Assembly: GCF_007559025.1 (NCBI RefSeq)
Contig: NZ_CP041765.1
Coordinates: 2,290,679 to 2,354,678 of the forward strand
Origin: Tomitella fengzijianii
GTDB lineage: Bacteria > Actinomycetota > Actinomycetes > Mycobacteriales > Mycobacteriaceae
Reading direction: 5' to 3'
DNA: 64,000 nt
The stretch's first letter is position 1. Each line of letters begins with the position of its first letter. The position numbers and the translations under genes were made by a program. The notes beneath the pieces were generated by a model, which ran no database searches, was not told where the DNA came from, and worked only from the letters and a program-made list of their open reading frames with translations. Shown piece by piece: positions 29,290 to 39,876 of the stretch.

Positions 29290-31129
29290 AGGCCATGTAC
29301 CCGTCGGGCAGGCCCAGGAACATCTCGCGCACCACCGCGACGGCGTTGTCGGAGCTGCCGCCGCCGACGATCAGCGACGCGAAGGCGATGTCGCCGCGAT
29401 ACCCGGCGAACCAGGCGTGCGATCCGCCCTCGTACTCGGCCTCGCCGGTCTTGCCGTACACCTCGCCCTGGTCGGCGATCCGCGATCCCGTGCCGCTGGT
29501 GACCACCTGGCGCATCATCACGCGCAGGCCGTCCACCATTTCCGGCGTGATCGGCTCGCCGGCGCCCTCCAACGTGGTCGGATGCCCGCCGATGAGCTGC
29601 GGGACCGGCGTCGAGCCGTGCGCCACCGTCGCCGCCGACAACGCCATACCGAACGGGGTCACCAGGTCCCGCCCCTGACCGAAGCCGTCCTCGCTGCGCT
29701 GGACGATGTCCGCGGCGGGCTGGATGCGGCCGGTCAGGGTCGTGATGCCGTCGACGCCGTAGTTCACCCCGATGCCGTACATCGCGGCGGCGTCCGGCAG
29801 CGAGTCGGCCTGCATGCGGCTCGCCAGCTCGGCGAAGGTGGTGTTGCAGCTGGCAGCGAACGCGGTGCGCATCGGCACCGTGCCCAGCGAGAAGTTCGCG
29901 TAGTTGGGGATGGTGCGCGTCCCGATCGTCACCTCGCCCGGGCATGCGAGCATCGTCCCGGGCGTGGCCAGCCCCTCCTCGATCGCGGCTCCGGCGGTGA
30001 CGATCTTGAAGGTGGAGCCCGGCGGGTACAGGCCCTGCAGCGCGATGGGCCCCTTCGCGTCGGCCGCGTCGTTCTGGGCCACCGCCAGGATCTGGCCCGT
30101 GGACGGCTGGATCGCCACCAGCACCGCGGGCTTGTCGGTGATCCCGACCGCGGTCTGCGCCGCCATCTGCACCGACTTGTCCAGGCCCACGCGGACCGCG
30201 GGCGCGGGCACCGGGGCGGTCTCGGTGAGCACGTCCACCGTCACCCCGTCGCGGTTGATACTGACGACCCGCCAGCCCGGCGTGCCGTACACGTCGTCGC
30301 GCACCACCGATTCCAGATTGCCGACCACGTCGTTGGCGAGCAGCGGGTCGGAGGGCACCAGGTCCGGCTGCTCGGACAGCACAACCCCGGGCAGCGCCTC
30401 CAGCTGCGGTCGCAGCGCATCGGCCTGGTCGGAGGTCAAGCGCGTGATCGCATAGTTCCCGTCCAGCGACGACGCCTGTTCCGCGATCGACTGGGCCGAA
30501 ACCGACGGATCGGCGGGTTTGAGCAGGCGCTCGAGCGCCGCCGCCGTGGTGCCGAGCGCGCGGCCGGCGTCCGTCGCGGACACCAGTACCTGCACGCTGA
30601 TCCCCGGCTCCAGCACCGGCGCGCCGTCGTGCCCGATCACCGGCGCGCGCGGTGCCGCGATGGTGCGCAGCGCCATGGTCTGGTCCCCGCCCAGCCCCGG
30701 GTTGACGACGGCGGGGACCCACCGGACCGCCCAGTCGCCTTGCGTGCGCACCAGCGGCAGCGTGCCCGAGTAGCGCCACACCTGGTCTTCCGGAAGCGTC
30801 CATTCGTAGGTGTATTCGACCCGAGCCGTCGCGCCTTCGGTGCGCACCGCCCCGATGGTGGCGGTCATCGACTCGGCCTGCAGGCCGTCCCACGCCGCCG
30901 ACAGTCCCGCACGCGCCTCATCGGGGGCATCGGTCTGCCCCGCTGCACGGTCCAGTTCGTGGTCCGCGAATCCGGCGACGAAGTCGCGAGCCGCGGATCC
31001 CGCCGTCTCCGGCCCGTCCGCGCACGCCACCGACCCCAGTAGCACCAGAATGGACGCCACGCACGCCCCGACCAGGCGGACGCGCGGCGCCCGGCGGGTG
31101 CGGTCCGTCCGGCAGCGGTGAACAGTCAT
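29288..31129 (-). CDS. Penicillin-binding lipoprotein with MecA-type N-terminal domain
   Basis: Class B transpeptidase acting outside the membrane on peptidoglycan. The 613 residues start with a basic region and hydrophobic segment ending LLGSVAC, a lipobox-like site; then an NTF2-like MecA_N domain (about 40-150), a PBP dimerisation domain (about 155-310) and the transpeptidase with STFK (Ser372, Lys375), SCN and KTG (Lys560). It corresponds to Rv2864c. ATG 31129 is supported by TATCAT 7 nt upstream (leaderless type). Domain make-up resembles PBP2a-type proteins of low beta-lactam affinity, but that property cannot be read from the sequence. Confidence 0.9.
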   Translation of the reverse strand: MTVHRCRTDRTRRAPRVRLVGACVASILVLLGSVACADGPETAGSAARDFVAGFADHELDRAAGQTDAPDEARAGLSAAWDGLQAESMTATIGAVRTEGATARVEYTYEWTLPEDQVWRYSGTLPLVRTQGDWAVRWVPAVVNPGLGGDQTMALRTIAAPRAPVIGHDGAPVLEPGISVQVLVSATDAGRALGTTAAALERLLKPADPSVSAQSIAEQASSLDGNYAITRLTSDQADALRPQLEALPGVVLSEQPDLVPSDPLLANDVVGNLESVVRDDVYGTPGWRVVSINRDGVTVDVLTETAPVPAPAVRVGLDKSVQMAAQTAVGITDKPAVLVAIQPSTGQILAVAQNDAADAKGPIALQGLYPPGSTFKIVTAGAAIEEGLATPGTMLACPGEVTIGTRTIPNYANFSLGTVPMRTAFAASCNTTFAELASRMQADSLPDAAAMYGIGVNYGVDGITTLTGRIQPAADIVQRSEDGFGQGRDLVTPFGMALSAATVAHGSTPVPQLIGGHPTTLEGAGEPITPEMVDGLRVMMRQVVTSGTGSRIADQGEVYGKTGEAEYEGGSHAWFAGYRGDIAFASLIVGGGSSDNAVAVVREMFLGLPDGYMA

Positions 31130-31187
31130 CGCGGCAATGATATGCGGCCGCGCCCATCGGGCACGGATCCGCCGCCGCGCGCCGCCG

Positions 31188-31255
31188 GTCGATGAGCAGC
31201 GTCAGTCGATGAGCAGCGTCAGTCGATGAGGACCGTCAATCGATGAGGACCGTCG
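31188..31255 (-). repeat. Four 17-bp tandem units over the GNAT stop codon
   Basis: Units at 31188-31204, 31205-31221 (both gtcgatgagcagcgtca), 31222-31238 (gtcgatgaggaccgtca) and 31239-31255 (atcgatgaggaccgtcg). On the minus strand each encodes the end ...LID followed by TGA. Because 17 is not a multiple of three, the copies place the same stop in all three frames. Confidence 0.95.
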
Positions 31256-32072
31256 AGAAGGTCGCCACCTGCCGGAAGCCGATCCGCGCGTAGGACGCCC
31301 GGGCCGGCGCATTGAACGAGTTGACGTACAGGCTGGGTGTGCGCCCCGCCGCGCGAAGCTCCGCGCACAGTGTCGCCGTGCCCCGGGTGCCGAGACCTCG
31401 GGCGCGCTCTCCTGGTCGCACCCAGACGCCCTGGATCTGCCCCACCCGGTCCGAGTACGAGCCCACCTCGGCCTTGAAGAGCACTCGGCCGTCGGCGATA
31501 CGCGCCCAGGCGCGGCCCGCACGGATCGTCGCGGCGACGCGCTCGCGGTACCCCTGGCCGCCGTCGTGCAGCCGCGGGTCGATGCCGACCTCCTCGATGA
31601 ACATGGCGATCGCGGCCTCCAGATACGGCGCGAGGTCGTCCATCGTCACCCGCCTGACCAGCGCGTCGGGCTTCACTGCGGGCTCGGCGTCCAGTGCGAG
31701 CAGCGGCTGGTCGGGTCGGACCTCGCGCGCGGGACCCCACCGGGACTCGAGGAGCGTCCACATGGGCATGGTCAGCTCGCTCCGCCCGACCAGCGACGTG
31801 CACAGGCGCGGACCGCGCAGTGCGCGGTCCGCGAAGGCCTCGATGTCGTGACGGGTGCCGGCCAGCGGAACGAGGTTGCCGCCGGAGAAGCACAGCGCCC
31901 GTTCCGCGCCGCCCCTGGTCCACAACTCGCCGCCCAGCGCGCTGCGCCCGATGCCGCGCTGCTGCACCCGCGCCGCGATCATGCAGCCCGCGACCGGGTC
32001 GGCGTCGAGGGCGCGCAGGACCGCGTCGCGCTCACGCGTCCCCAGGACCCTGGTCCCCAGCAGCTTCAGCAC
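31236..32072 (-). CDS. DUF4081/GNAT-family N-acetyltransferase
   Basis: Acyl-CoA-dependent N-acetyltransferase with unknown acceptor. The 278 residues have an N-terminal DUF4081 domain (about 1-125, with VLRALDADPVAGCMIAARVQ) and a C-terminal GNAT domain containing the acetyl-CoA loop VWVRPGERARGLGTRGTATLC and LYVNSFNAPARASYARIGFR. It corresponds to Rv2867c, upstream of ispG in M. tuberculosis as here. GTG 32072 has GGAG 8 nt upstream. The last codons lie inside a 17-bp tandem repeat. Confidence 0.88.
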   Translation of the reverse strand: MLKLLGTRVLGTRERDAVLRALDADPVAGCMIAARVQQRGIGRSALGGELWTRGGAERALCFSGGNLVPLAGTRHDIEAFADRALRGPRLCTSLVGRSELTMPMWTLLESRWGPAREVRPDQPLLALDAEPAVKPDALVRRVTMDDLAPYLEAAIAMFIEEVGIDPRLHDGGQGYRERVAATIRAGRAWARIADGRVLFKAEVGSYSDRVGQIQGVWVRPGERARGLGTRGTATLCAELRAAGRTPSLYVNSFNAPARASYARIGFRQVATFSTVLID

Positions 32073-32204
32073 CGGCCCACTCCGCCGCTCGCATCCAGGC
32101 CGCCGGTCCGTTCGGGCGGCCCCGTCATGTCAACATTGCCACGCGCGGACGCCATCCGCCCGGGAACCGTGCCCTGGCGGCACGGCAAGGCCCTGCCGCG
32201 GCGC

Positions 32205-33374
32205 TCAGGACACCGTGACCGAGGGACCGCCCGCCCCTGCCTCGGCCTCAGCGCCGTCGCCCATCTCCTCGGCGATGCGCATGGCCTCCTCGATGAGGGT
32301 CTCGACGATCTGCGCCTCCGGCACCGTCTTGATCACCTTGCCCTTGACGAAGATCTGGCCCTTGCCGTTGCCGGACGCCACGCCCAGGTCGGCTTCGCGC
32401 GCCTCGCCGGGGCCGTTGACCACGCACCCCATCACGGCGACCCGCAGCGGCACCTCCATGCCCTCGAGTCCGGCCGTGACCTCGTCCGCGAGCTTGTAGA
32501 CATCCACCTGTGCGCGGCCGCAGGACGGGCAGGAGACGATCTCGAGCTTGCGCGGCCGCAGACCCAGCGACTGCAGGATCTGCGTACCCACCTTGATCTC
32601 TTCGACCGGCGGCGCGGACAGCGAGACCCGGATCGTGTCGCCGATGCCCTGCGAGAGCAGCGCCCCGAACGCGACGGCGGATTTGATGGTGCCCTGGAAC
32701 GCCGGACCCGCCTCGGTGACGCCCAGGTGCAGCGGGTAGTCGCACTGCTCGGCCAGCTGCCGGTAGGCCTCGACCATGACCACCGGGTCGTTGTGCTTGA
32801 CCGAGATCTTGATGTCGTGGAAGCCGTGCTCGGCGAACAGCCCGGCCTCCCACAGCGCCGATTCCACCAGCGCCTCCGGGGTGGCCTTGCCGTACTTCTT
32901 GAGCAGACGCGGGTCCAGGGACCCGGCGTTGACGCCGATACGGATGGGGATCCCGGCGTCGCCTGCGGCCCGCGCCACCTCGGCGACGCGGCCGTCGAAC
33001 TCCTTGATGTTGCCCGGGTTCACGCGGACGGCCGCGCACCCGGCATCGATGGCGGCGAAGATGTAGCGCGGCTGGAAATGGATGTCGGCGATCACCGGGA
33101 TCTGGCTCTTACGCGCGATGGTCTCGAGCGCGTCGGCGTCCTCCTGCCGCGGGCACGCCACGCGGACGATGTCGCACCCCGAGGCGGTCAGCTGCGCGAT
33201 CTGCTGCAGCGTGGCGTTGACGTCGTGCGTCTTGGTGGTGGTCATCGACTGGACGGAGACCGGGTAGTCGCTGCCCACGCCCACGCTGCCCACGTGCAAC
33301 TGGCGCGTCTTGCGGCGCGGCGCCAGGACCGCGGCCGGCCCGGACGGCATTCCGAGACCCACGGGGCTCGTCAC
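32205..33374 (-). CDS. ispG: 4-hydroxy-3-methylbut-2-en-1-yl diphosphate synthase
   Basis: [4Fe-4S] enzyme of the MEP isoprenoid pathway making HMBPP from MEcPP. The 389 residues show the TIM barrel ([44 protein letters not shown]) and the cluster domain with SCPSCGR and [17 protein letters not shown] 33374 is chosen because [12 protein letters not shown] resembles the mycobacterial start and GAGAGG lies 9 nt upstream; ATG 33383 would leave that site no spacing. It is in line with rip1 and dxr, another MEP enzyme, as in Rv2868c-Rv2870c. Confidence 0.96.
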   Translation of the reverse strand: MTSPVGLGMPSGPAAVLAPRRKTRQLHVGSVGVGSDYPVSVQSMTTTKTHDVNATLQQIAQLTASGCDIVRVACPRQEDADALETIARKSQIPVIADIHFQPRYIFAAIDAGCAAVRVNPGNIKEFDGRVAEVARAAGDAGIPIRIGVNAGSLDPRLLKKYGKATPEALVESALWEAGLFAEHGFHDIKISVKHNDPVVMVEAYRQLAEQCDYPLHLGVTEAGPAFQGTIKSAVAFGALLSQGIGDTIRVSLSAPPVEEIKVGTQILQSLGLRPRKLEIVSCPSCGRAQVDVYKLADEVTAGLEGMEVPLRVAVMGCVVNGPGEAREADLGVASGNGKGQIFVKGKVIKTVPEAQIVETLIEEAMRIAEEMGDGAEAEAGAGGPSVTVS

Positions 33375-33533
33375 AACTATCATCCTCTCGATGGTGAGCA
33401 CCTGCGCTCCGGCGCCATCCGCCGGGGCTCCGCTCCGATTGTCCTCCACTGCGGCGCCGGGCTCCACGTTCACCCGCGAAAGTGACGCTCGCCACGGGGC
33501 GCGGCGTGCTCGGCGGCCGCCGGATCCGGCCGC

Positions 33534-34745
33534 TCAGAACAGCCGGATCGGGTTGACGATGTCGGCCGTCACGGTCAGCAGCATGAAGCCGCCGAGCAGC
33601 ACGGCGATCGCCAGGGTGACCGGCATGAGTTTCATGTAGTCGACCGGGGCGCCGGCCGCCTTGCCCCGCAGCCTGCGTACGCCGTCGCGGATCTTCTCGT
33701 AGATCACGACGGCGATGTGGCCGCCGTCGAACGGCAGCAGCGGCAGCACGTTGAGCAGCGCGAGGAAGAAGTTCAGCTGCGCCAGCAGCATCACGAACAT
33801 TTGCCACATGTCGCGCTCGACGAATTCGCCGCCGAGCCTGCTCGCCCCGACGACGCTCATCGGGGTCTCGTCGCTGCGCTGCCCGCCGAAGATCGACTCG
33901 ACCAGGTTGGGCACCCGCGACGGGAAGTCCAGCAGCGCGTTCCAGCTGAGCACGGCGATCTCGCCGGTGAACTCCAGCGAGCCGGGCACCGCGGTGAGTG
34001 CGTTGAAGTGCAACAGCCCCGCGGCGTCGTTCGCGGCGCCGATCGAACCCACCGACTCGGTGCGCTGCGCGCCGGTGGCGGGGTCGGTGACCTGCCGCTG
34101 CACCTGCTCCACCTGCACCGGGATCGTCAGGGTCTCCCCGTCCCGCTCGACGACGAAGGGCACCGTGCCGGAGCTGTCCCGCACCGCGTTGACCAGGTCC
34201 CGCCAGGTCTCCACGTCGGTTCCGTCGACCTTCTTCACGACGTCGCCGGATTCGAGGCCGGCCTGCTGCGCCGGCCCGGCGCCCGCGCAGGGCACCAGCG
34301 TGCCGTCCGCCCGCTGCTCCGGCGACGAGCACGACAGCGCGCCGAGCTTCGTCTGCGGGGCGTCGATCTGCGGCAGCCCCGAGCCGAGCGCCAGCCCGTA
34401 GATGAGCACCAGCCCGATGAGGATGTTCATCACCACGCCGCCGAGCATCACGACGATGCGCTTCCACGCCGGGAACCGGAACATCGCCCGGTCCGCCTCG
34501 TCGGGCTCGAGCTCGTCCATCGCCGTCATTCCGGCGATCTCGCAGAACCCGCCCGCGGGCACGGCCTTGAGCCCGTACTCGGTCTCCCCCCTGCGGAAGG
34601 AGAACAACTTGGGTCCGAAGCCGATGAAGTACCGGCGGACCTTCATGCCGAACATCTTGGCCGCGCCCAGGTGGCCGAACTCGTGCAGAGCGATCGAAAT
34701 GCCGATGCCGAAGGCGAACAGGATCACGCCCAGTACGAAATCCAC
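33534..34745 (-). CDS. rip1: Site-2 intramembrane metalloprotease Rip1
   Basis: Zinc protease that cleaves anti-sigma factors and other membrane proteins within the bilayer. The 403 residues contain HEFGH in the first membrane helix (His21, Glu22, His25), a PDZ domain (about 130-215, GPAQQAGLESGDVVKKVDG), and the LDG-type motif LLPFDGGH in the third helix, with a further helix at the C-terminus. In M. tuberculosis Rip1 controls SigK/L/M pathways. GTG 34745 is 6 nt after the dxr stop, so it is translated from a dxr-rip1 message. Confidence 0.93.
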   Translation of the reverse strand: MDFVLGVILFAFGIGISIALHEFGHLGAAKMFGMKVRRYFIGFGPKLFSFRRGETEYGLKAVPAGGFCEIAGMTAMDELEPDEADRAMFRFPAWKRIVVMLGGVVMNILIGLVLIYGLALGSGLPQIDAPQTKLGALSCSSPEQRADGTLVPCAGAGPAQQAGLESGDVVKKVDGTDVETWRDLVNAVRDSSGTVPFVVERDGETLTIPVQVEQVQRQVTDPATGAQRTESVGSIGAANDAAGLLHFNALTAVPGSLEFTGEIAVLSWNALLDFPSRVPNLVESIFGGQRSDETPMSVVGASRLGGEFVERDMWQMFVMLLAQLNFFLALLNVLPLLPFDGGHIAVVIYEKIRDGVRRLRGKAAGAPVDYMKLMPVTLAIAVLLGGFMLLTVTADIVNPIRLF

Positions 34746-34751
34746 TGTCCG

Positions 34752-35918
34752 TCAGCCCTCCTGCCCGATCAGTTCGGCCGCGCGGACGCGGGCCCACTCC
34801 TCCGCGGCCAGCACCTCGTCGACGCCGGCGGGGTCGGCCGCCCACCGATCTCCGTCGGCCAGGACCTCCGAGACCGTACCCACGATCCGGGGAAAGCCGA
34901 TGCGGCCGGCCAGGAACGCGGCTGCCGCCTCCTCGTTGGCCGCGTTGAACACGGCCGGCATGCACCCGCCGGCCACGCCCGCCGCGCGGGCCAGTTCCAC
35001 CGCGGGGAAGACGTCGGCGTCGAGCGGTTCGAACTCCCAGGTGGACGCCGTGGTGAAGTCGCAGGCGGGCGCCGCGCCGGCGATGCGCTCCGGCCAGCCC
35101 AGCGCCAGCGCGATCGGCAGGCGCATGTCCGGCGGGCTGGCCTGCGCGATGGTGGAGCCGTCGTGGAAGGTCACCATCGAGTGCACGATCGACTGCGGAT
35201 GCACCGTGACGTCGATCCGGTCGTAGGGGACGCCGAACAGCATGTGGGCCTCGAGCAGCTCGAGACCCTTGTTGACCATCGTCGCCGAGTTGAGCGTGTT
35301 CATCGGGCCCATCGACCACGTGGGATGCGCGCCCGCCTGCTCGGGAGTGACGTCCGTAAGCTGTTCCGTCGTCCAGCCGCGGAAGGGTCCGCCCGACGCG
35401 GTGAGCACCAGGGCCGCCACCTCCTGCGCGCGGCCCGCCCGCAAGCACTGCGCCAGCGCGGAATGCTCGGAGTCGACGGGCACGATCTGCCCCACCGCCG
35501 CGGCGGCCAACACCAGCGGCCCGCCCGCGATGAGCGACTCCTTGTTCGCCAGCGCCAGGCGCGCACCCGTCTCCAGCGCCGCCAGGGTGGGCCGCAGGCC
35601 GAGCGAGCCGACAAGGCCGTTGAGGACCACATCGGCCTCCACGGAGCGCACCAGCTCGTCCGCCGCCGCCGGCCCCGAGCGGACCGGGAACCCCAGGACA
35701 TCGGACAGACGGGCCGCCGAGGCGGGATCGGCCACGGCCACCTCGCGAACCCCGGTGGCGCGGACCTGCCGGGCCAGCAGCTCGACGTCGGCGCCGCCGG
35801 CGGCGAGACCCACCACCTCGAACCGCTCGGCCGCCGCGGCCATCACCTGCAGCGCCTGGGTGCCGATGGAACCGGTGCTCCCCAGGAGCAGTACACGCGT
35901 TCTCGTCACCGCGCCCAT
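34752..35918 (-). CDS. dxr: 1-deoxy-D-xylulose-5-phosphate reductoisomerase
   Basis: NADPH-dependent second step of the MEP pathway and target of fosmidomycin. The 388 residues include the NADPH motif [39 protein letters not shown] (metal ligands), [32 protein letters not shown] and [16 protein letters not shown] 35918 has GGGA upstream; GTG 35909 ([10 protein letters not shown]) is also plausible and would stand 7 nt after an AACAAT box. It is the first gene of the dxr-rip1 pair. Confidence 0.95.
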   Translation of the reverse strand: MGAVTRTRVLLLGSTGSIGTQALQVMAAAAERFEVVGLAAGGADVELLARQVRATGVREVAVADPASAARLSDVLGFPVRSGPAAADELVRSVEADVVLNGLVGSLGLRPTLAALETGARLALANKESLIAGGPLVLAAAAVGQIVPVDSEHSALAQCLRAGRAQEVAALVLTASGGPFRGWTTEQLTDVTPEQAGAHPTWSMGPMNTLNSATMVNKGLELLEAHMLFGVPYDRIDVTVHPQSIVHSMVTFHDGSTIAQASPPDMRLPIALALGWPERIAGAAPACDFTTASTWEFEPLDADVFPAVELARAAGVAGGCMPAVFNAANEEAAAAFLAGRIGFPRIVGTVSEVLADGDRWAADPAGVDEVLAAEEWARVRAAELIGQEG

Positions 35919-36065
35919 TGTTCCCGACGCCCCGCTCCGCGGCCACCTCCGGGCCCGGCGCGCGCTCCGCACGGGCCGGTCCGGGCCGATTACGACCCCC
36001 TGTCGTATCCGGCCCCGGAATGTGCCAGGATTGGGGCCGACACAGTGACACCAGGAGGTTCGGCC

Positions 36066-36344
36066 GTGGCCACACAGCAGCAGGTGCATCCCTCCCTCGA
36101 GAAGGCCATCGAGGAATCCCGCATCGACCCCGCGGACGAGCCGTCGGTCGGCTGGGGCTGGCACGGTCAGGCCACCAAGACCTTCCGCATCTTCGGCTGG
36201 TTCTTCGCGCTGTTCCTGCTCCTGATGATCTTCAACAACATCGAGACGGCCACGGCGATCATCTACCTGTGCGTCTCGGCCGCCATCGTCGTCGGCTTCC
36301 TGCTGATCGATATCTACACGCGGCACAACCGCTGGAACCGCTAG
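36066..36344 (+). CDS. Small DUF2631 membrane protein
   Basis: Function unknown; conserved in mycolic-acid actinobacteria. The 92 residues have a hydrophilic N-terminus with [18 protein letters not shown], then two membrane segments (about 42-60 [12 protein letters not shown] and 65-85 [18 protein letters not shown]) and a basic tail. The start GTG 36066 is preceded by AGGAGG at 8 nt, one of the best ribosome-binding sites in the window. It is divergent from dxr and ends at a bidirectional hairpin. Confidence 0.85.
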   Translation: MATQQQVHPSLEKAIEESRIDPADEPSVGWGWHGQATKTFRIFGWFFALFLLLMIFNNIETATAIIYLCVSAAIVVGFLLIDIYTRHNRWNR

Positions 36345-36365
36345 AGCGGTCGCAACGGCTTCACA

Positions 36366-36398
36366 AGGGCCGGCCCCGGTACTCCCGGGGCCGGCCCT
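36366..36398. terminator. Bidirectional hairpin between DUF2631 gene and rlmN
   Basis: A perfect 14-bp inverted repeat (36366-36379 with 36385-36398) with a 5-nt loop lies between two convergent genes, 22 nt after the plus-strand stop and 52 nt after the minus-strand stop. Confidence 0.85.
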
Positions 36399-36449
36399 GA
36401 CGTTTCCGCCCCGGGCACCTGCCCCCTCTGCGCCCCGGTCTGCGGTGGA

Positions 36450-37688
36450 CTACTTCTCCGTGGCCGCCAGCTGGCCGCAGGCCGCGGCGATCTCCTGGCC
36501 ACGCGTGTCGCGCACCGTGCAGGAGACACCCGCAGCGCGGACCCGCCGCACGAATTCGCGTTCGACGGGCTTCGGCGCCGCATCCCATTCGCTTCCCGGG
36601 GTGGGGTTGAGCGGGATCAGGTTCACGTGGACGAGCGCGCCCAGCGCGGCGCGGAGCTTCTTGGCCAGCAGGTCGGCCCGCCACGGCTGATCGTTGACGT
36701 CGCGAATCAGCGCATACTCGATCGACACCCTGCGGCCCGTGCGGTCAGCGTAGTACCGGGCCGCGTCGAGCACCTCGGCCACCGACCACCGGTTGTTCAC
36801 CGGAACGAGGGTGTCGCGCAGTTCATCGTCCGGAGTGTGCAGCGACACGGCCAGGGTCACCGCGAGCCCCTCGTCCGCGAGCTTGCGGATCGCCGGGGCG
36901 AGGCCCACCGTCGACACCGTCACAGACCGTTGCGAGAGCCCGAAACCGTCGGGCGCCGGGTCGGTGATCCGCCGGACCGCGGCCACGACCCTCTTGTAGT
37001 TGGCGAGCGGCTCCCCCATGCCCATGAAGACGATGTTCGACAGCCGCCCCGGGCCGCCGTGCACCTCGCCGTCGCGCATCGCCGCCGCAGCCGCGCGCAC
37101 CTGGTCGACGATCTCCGCGGTCGACAGATTACGGTCGAGCCCGCCCTGACCGGTCGCGCAGAACGGGCAGGCCATGCCGCAACCGGCCTGGCTGGAGATG
37201 CACAGGGTGGCGCGGTCCGGGTACCGCATCAGCACGCTTTCCAGCAGGGTGCCGTCCCCGGCGCGCCACAAGGTCTTACGCGTCGTACCGTCATCGCATG
37301 CGATGTTCCGCACCGCGGTGAGCAGCGGCGGGAACAGGGCTTGGGACACCGACTCGCGCATGGCGGCCGGCAGGTCCGTCATCTCCGCCGGGTCCGCCAC
37401 GAGACGGCCGTAGTACTGGCGGGCGATCTGGTCAGCGCGGAACTTCGGCAGCCCCAGCTCCCCCATGGCGGCCTTGCGGCCGTCCGCATCCAGATCCGCG
37501 AGGTGCGTGGGGGGCAGCCCGCGGCGCGGCGCCGAGAAGACCAGGCGGACCGGTTTGCTGCCGCCGGTCGTGCCGGGGCTCTCCGGCGACGGCGCATTCC
37601 GAGCCGAATCGGCGGACCGCGCGTCCTGCGGGGCGCTGCGCCCCGCCGACGGGTCCTGCGTGTTCACGTGCTGCGTACGGCCGGCCAT
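36450..37688 (-). CDS. rlmN: Dual-specificity 23S rRNA/tRNA methyltransferase RlmN
   Basis: Radical-SAM enzyme methylating C2 of A2503 in 23S rRNA and A37 in some tRNAs. The 412 residues contain [14 protein letters not shown] (the CxxxCxxC cluster), the preceding [19 protein letters not shown], and the C-terminal catalytic cysteine in [10 protein letters not shown]. About 45 N-terminal residues ([16 protein letters not shown]...) are not conserved; the core begins near [20 protein letters not shown], so an internal GTG start is possible. It converges on the DUF2631 gene. Confidence 0.94.
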   Translation of the reverse strand: MAGRTQHVNTQDPSAGRSAPQDARSADSARNAPSPESPGTTGGSKPVRLVFSAPRRGLPPTHLADLDADGRKAAMGELGLPKFRADQIARQYYGRLVADPAEMTDLPAAMRESVSQALFPPLLTAVRNIACDDGTTRKTLWRAGDGTLLESVLMRYPDRATLCISSQAGCGMACPFCATGQGGLDRNLSTAEIVDQVRAAAAAMRDGEVHGGPGRLSNIVFMGMGEPLANYKRVVAAVRRITDPAPDGFGLSQRSVTVSTVGLAPAIRKLADEGLAVTLAVSLHTPDDELRDTLVPVNNRWSVAEVLDAARYYADRTGRRVSIEYALIRDVNDQPWRADLLAKKLRAALGALVHVNLIPLNPTPGSEWDAAPKPVEREFVRRVRAAGVSCTVRDTRGQEIAAACGQLAATEK

Positions 37689-37804
37689 GATCACCGATTG
37701 TCCCAGATCCCCGGCCCGATCGCCGACCCGCCCCGTGTGATCCGTGACCCGCCCGTCGCACGGAGAACCGTGCAGCCGTCGGCTCCGTGAGGGATCATCG
37801 GAGC

Positions 37805-38200
37805 ATGAGCACCGACGACCAGTACGGCACACCGTCGACGGACACCGACGACACCGCCACTCCCGCCGTCGAAACCCCGGCCGCGCCGGACAGCGCGCAG
37901 GCCGGGACCACGGCGACGCACTCCGGCCGGCGGGGACGCAAGCGGGTCGACCTGGCCAAGAACTCGCGCACCGCCCGCGCCTGGATCGCGTGGATCATCG
38001 GCGCGATCATCCTGATATTCCTGCTCGTCTTCATCATCCAGAACTCGGATTCGACGCCGGTGCAGCTCTTCGGCTGGGAGTTCTCCCTGCCGCTGGGAGT
38101 GACGATCCTGCTCGCGGCGATCGGCGGCGCGCTGATCACAGCGCTGCTCGGCGCAGCACGGATGTTCCAGATGCGCAGGGCGGCACGCAAACAGCGCTAG
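37805..38200 (+). CDS. LapA-domain (DUF1049) membrane protein
   Basis: The 131 residues comprise a Thr/Ala/Asp-rich cytoplasmic tail (1-55), a basic stretch, and two membrane helices (about 60-80 [21 protein letters not shown] and 92-115 [22 protein letters not shown]), separated by the LapA signature [21 protein letters not shown]. coli LapA acts in lipopolysaccharide assembly control, but these bacteria lack that system, so the role is unknown. The start is ATG 37805, with GGAG close upstream. Confidence 0.85.
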   Translation: MSTDDQYGTPSTDTDDTATPAVETPAAPDSAQAGTTATHSGRRGRKRVDLAKNSRTARAWIAWIIGAIILIFLLVFIIQNSDSTPVQLFGWEFSLPLGVTILLAAIGGALITALLGAARMFQMRRAARKQR

Positions 38201-38250
38201 GGTTCGCTCCTGCACCCGCCCCCACGGCAGGTGGTGTTCCGTGAGCACGG

Positions 38251-39150
38251 TCAGAACGCCAGCCCGAGCACCACCCAGACCGCCACGGCGGACGGCAGCG
38301 CCGAGTCGAGCCGGTCCATGATCCCACCGTGCCCGGGCAGCAGCGAACCCATGTCCTTGATGCCCAGGTCGCGTTTGACCTGGGATTCCACCAGGTCGCC
38401 CAGCGTCGATGTCACCACGATCACCGCCCCGAGAATCGCACCGACCCACCACGTCTCGCCGAGGATCAGCGTCACGGTGAGAACCCCGCCGACGACGCCG
38501 AACAGGAGGGATCCGCCCAGGCCCTCCCACGACTTCTTGGGGCTGATGGCCGGAACCATCGGGTGCTTTCCCAGCAGGACGCCGGCGGCGTAGCCGCCGA
38601 CATCGGAGCACACGACGCCGATCATCAGGCAGAACACCTTGCCGGCGCCGTTGTCACCGTCGAAGACGAGCAGCGTGCCGATCGACGCGAACAGTGGAAT
38701 CCACGCCGTGACGAAGACGCCGACGGCCATGTCCCGCGTGTAGTTCTGGGGTGTCGCGTCCAGCCCGGCGCTCACCAGGCGCCAGATCATGATGACCAGG
38801 ACCGTCACGGCGAACGCGCCGAACGCCGCAGCCGCACCGTACGGCCAGGTCAGCCAGATCATCGCCTGACCGCCGATCAGCATCGGCGGCAGCGGTACGT
38901 CGATGCCGCCCTGCCGCAGACGCCCGCACACCTCCCAGGTGGCGATCGCGGCGGCGACGGCCACGACGGCGACCCAGGCCGTGGGCGCGAACAGCAGAAC
39001 GCAGATGACGAGCGCGCCGAGGGCGACTCCGACTCCGATCGCCGCAGGCAGATTGCGCCCGGCCTTCGACGGCGGCTTGTCCGGCTGCTTCCGCGTGGCT
39101 TCGCCGCCTGCCGTCACTGGGCCTCCTGGTGTGGTCTCGTGGTCACGCAT
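38251..39150 (-). CDS. cdsA: Phosphatidate cytidylyltransferase (CDP-diglyceride synthase)
   Basis: Integral membrane enzyme making CDP-diacylglycerol from phosphatidate and CTP, the precursor of phosphatidylinositol, PIMs and cardiolipin. The 299 residues hold about eight membrane segments and the family signature [28 protein letters not shown] near the C-terminus. The N-terminal 40 residues are hydrophilic. ATG 39150 is preferred to GTG 39174, but neither has a strong ribosome-binding site. It follows frr by about 50 nt, as in Rv2882c-Rv2881c. Confidence 0.94.
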   Translation of the reverse strand: MRDHETTPGGPVTAGGEATRKQPDKPPSKAGRNLPAAIGVGVALGALVICVLLFAPTAWVAVVAVAAAIATWEVCGRLRQGGIDVPLPPMLIGGQAMIWLTWPYGAAAAFGAFAVTVLVIMIWRLVSAGLDATPQNYTRDMAVGVFVTAWIPLFASIGTLLVFDGDNGAGKVFCLMIGVVCSDVGGYAAGVLLGKHPMVPAISPKKSWEGLGGSLLFGVVGGVLTVTLILGETWWVGAILGAVIVVTSTLGDLVESQVKRDLGIKDMGSLLPGHGGIMDRLDSALPSAVAVWVVLGLAF

Positions 39151-39200
39151 ATCGTCGAACCGCCCCGCGTCCACCGCGCGAGCGGCGGCCCCACCGGCGA

Positions 39201-39758
39201 TCAGACCTCCAGGAGCTCGGATTCCTTGTTCTTGACCATCTCGTCAACCTGCCCGACGTACTTGCCGGTCGTCTTGTCGAGTTCCTTCTCCGCACGGACG
39301 ACTTCATCCTCGCCCGCGTCTCCGTCCTTCTGGATCCGGTTCAGTTCGTCCATCGCCTTGCGGCGCACATTGCGCACCGCGACCCGCGCCTCCTCGGCCT
39401 TCGCCTTGGCCTGCTTGACGAACTCGCGGCGGCGCTCCTCGGTGAGCTGCGGAACCGACACCCGGATGACAGTGCCGTCGTCGGTGGGATTCACGCCGAG
39501 GTCCGAGTTGCGGATGGCGGTCACGATGGTGCCGAGCATCGACATCTCGTACGGCTTGATCACCACCATGCGCGGCTCCGGGACCGAGATGCTGGCAACC
39601 TGGGTGATGGGCGTGGGGCTGCCGTAGTAGTCGACGACGACCCGGGCGAACATGCCCGGGTTCGCGCGGCCCGTACGGATGGAGCCGAGATCGTCCCGGG
39701 CGACCTCGATCGCCTTCTCCATCTTCTCCTCGGCCTCGAAGAGAGCTTCGTCGATCAC
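39201..39758 (-). CDS. frr: Ribosome recycling factor
   Basis: With EF-G splits post-termination ribosomes. The 185 residues are the standard length and contain the three-helix bundle ([68 protein letters not shown]) and domain II ([24 protein letters not shown]). GTG 39758 has GGAGG 7 nt upstream and corresponds to the usual N-terminus. It lies downstream of pyrH in the rpsB-tsf-pyrH-frr order. Confidence 0.97.
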   Translation of the reverse strand: MIDEALFEAEEKMEKAIEVARDDLGSIRTGRANPGMFARVVVDYYGSPTPITQVASISVPEPRMVVIKPYEMSMLGTIVTAIRNSDLGVNPTDDGTVIRVSVPQLTEERRREFVKQAKAKAEEARVAVRNVRRKAMDELNRIQKDGDAGEDEVVRAEKELDKTTGKYVGQVDEMVKNKESELLEV

Positions 39759-39876
39759 GGCATTCCTCCGTCGGTTATGGGTGTGCGCCGGGCGTTCTCC
39801 GGCGCCGTCGCTACGTCGGCCTGCGGTGTCCGACCGGCACGACTTTCCGGCCCCGGCCGCGCCGGGGTATCGGCGA

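Noticed and set aside
33109-36075. Open frame of nearly 1000 codons on the minus strand across ispG, rip1 and dxr
   Set aside because: It is out of frame with three recognisable genes on the same strand and is made of Gly/Arg/Ala-rich nonsense with no domain.
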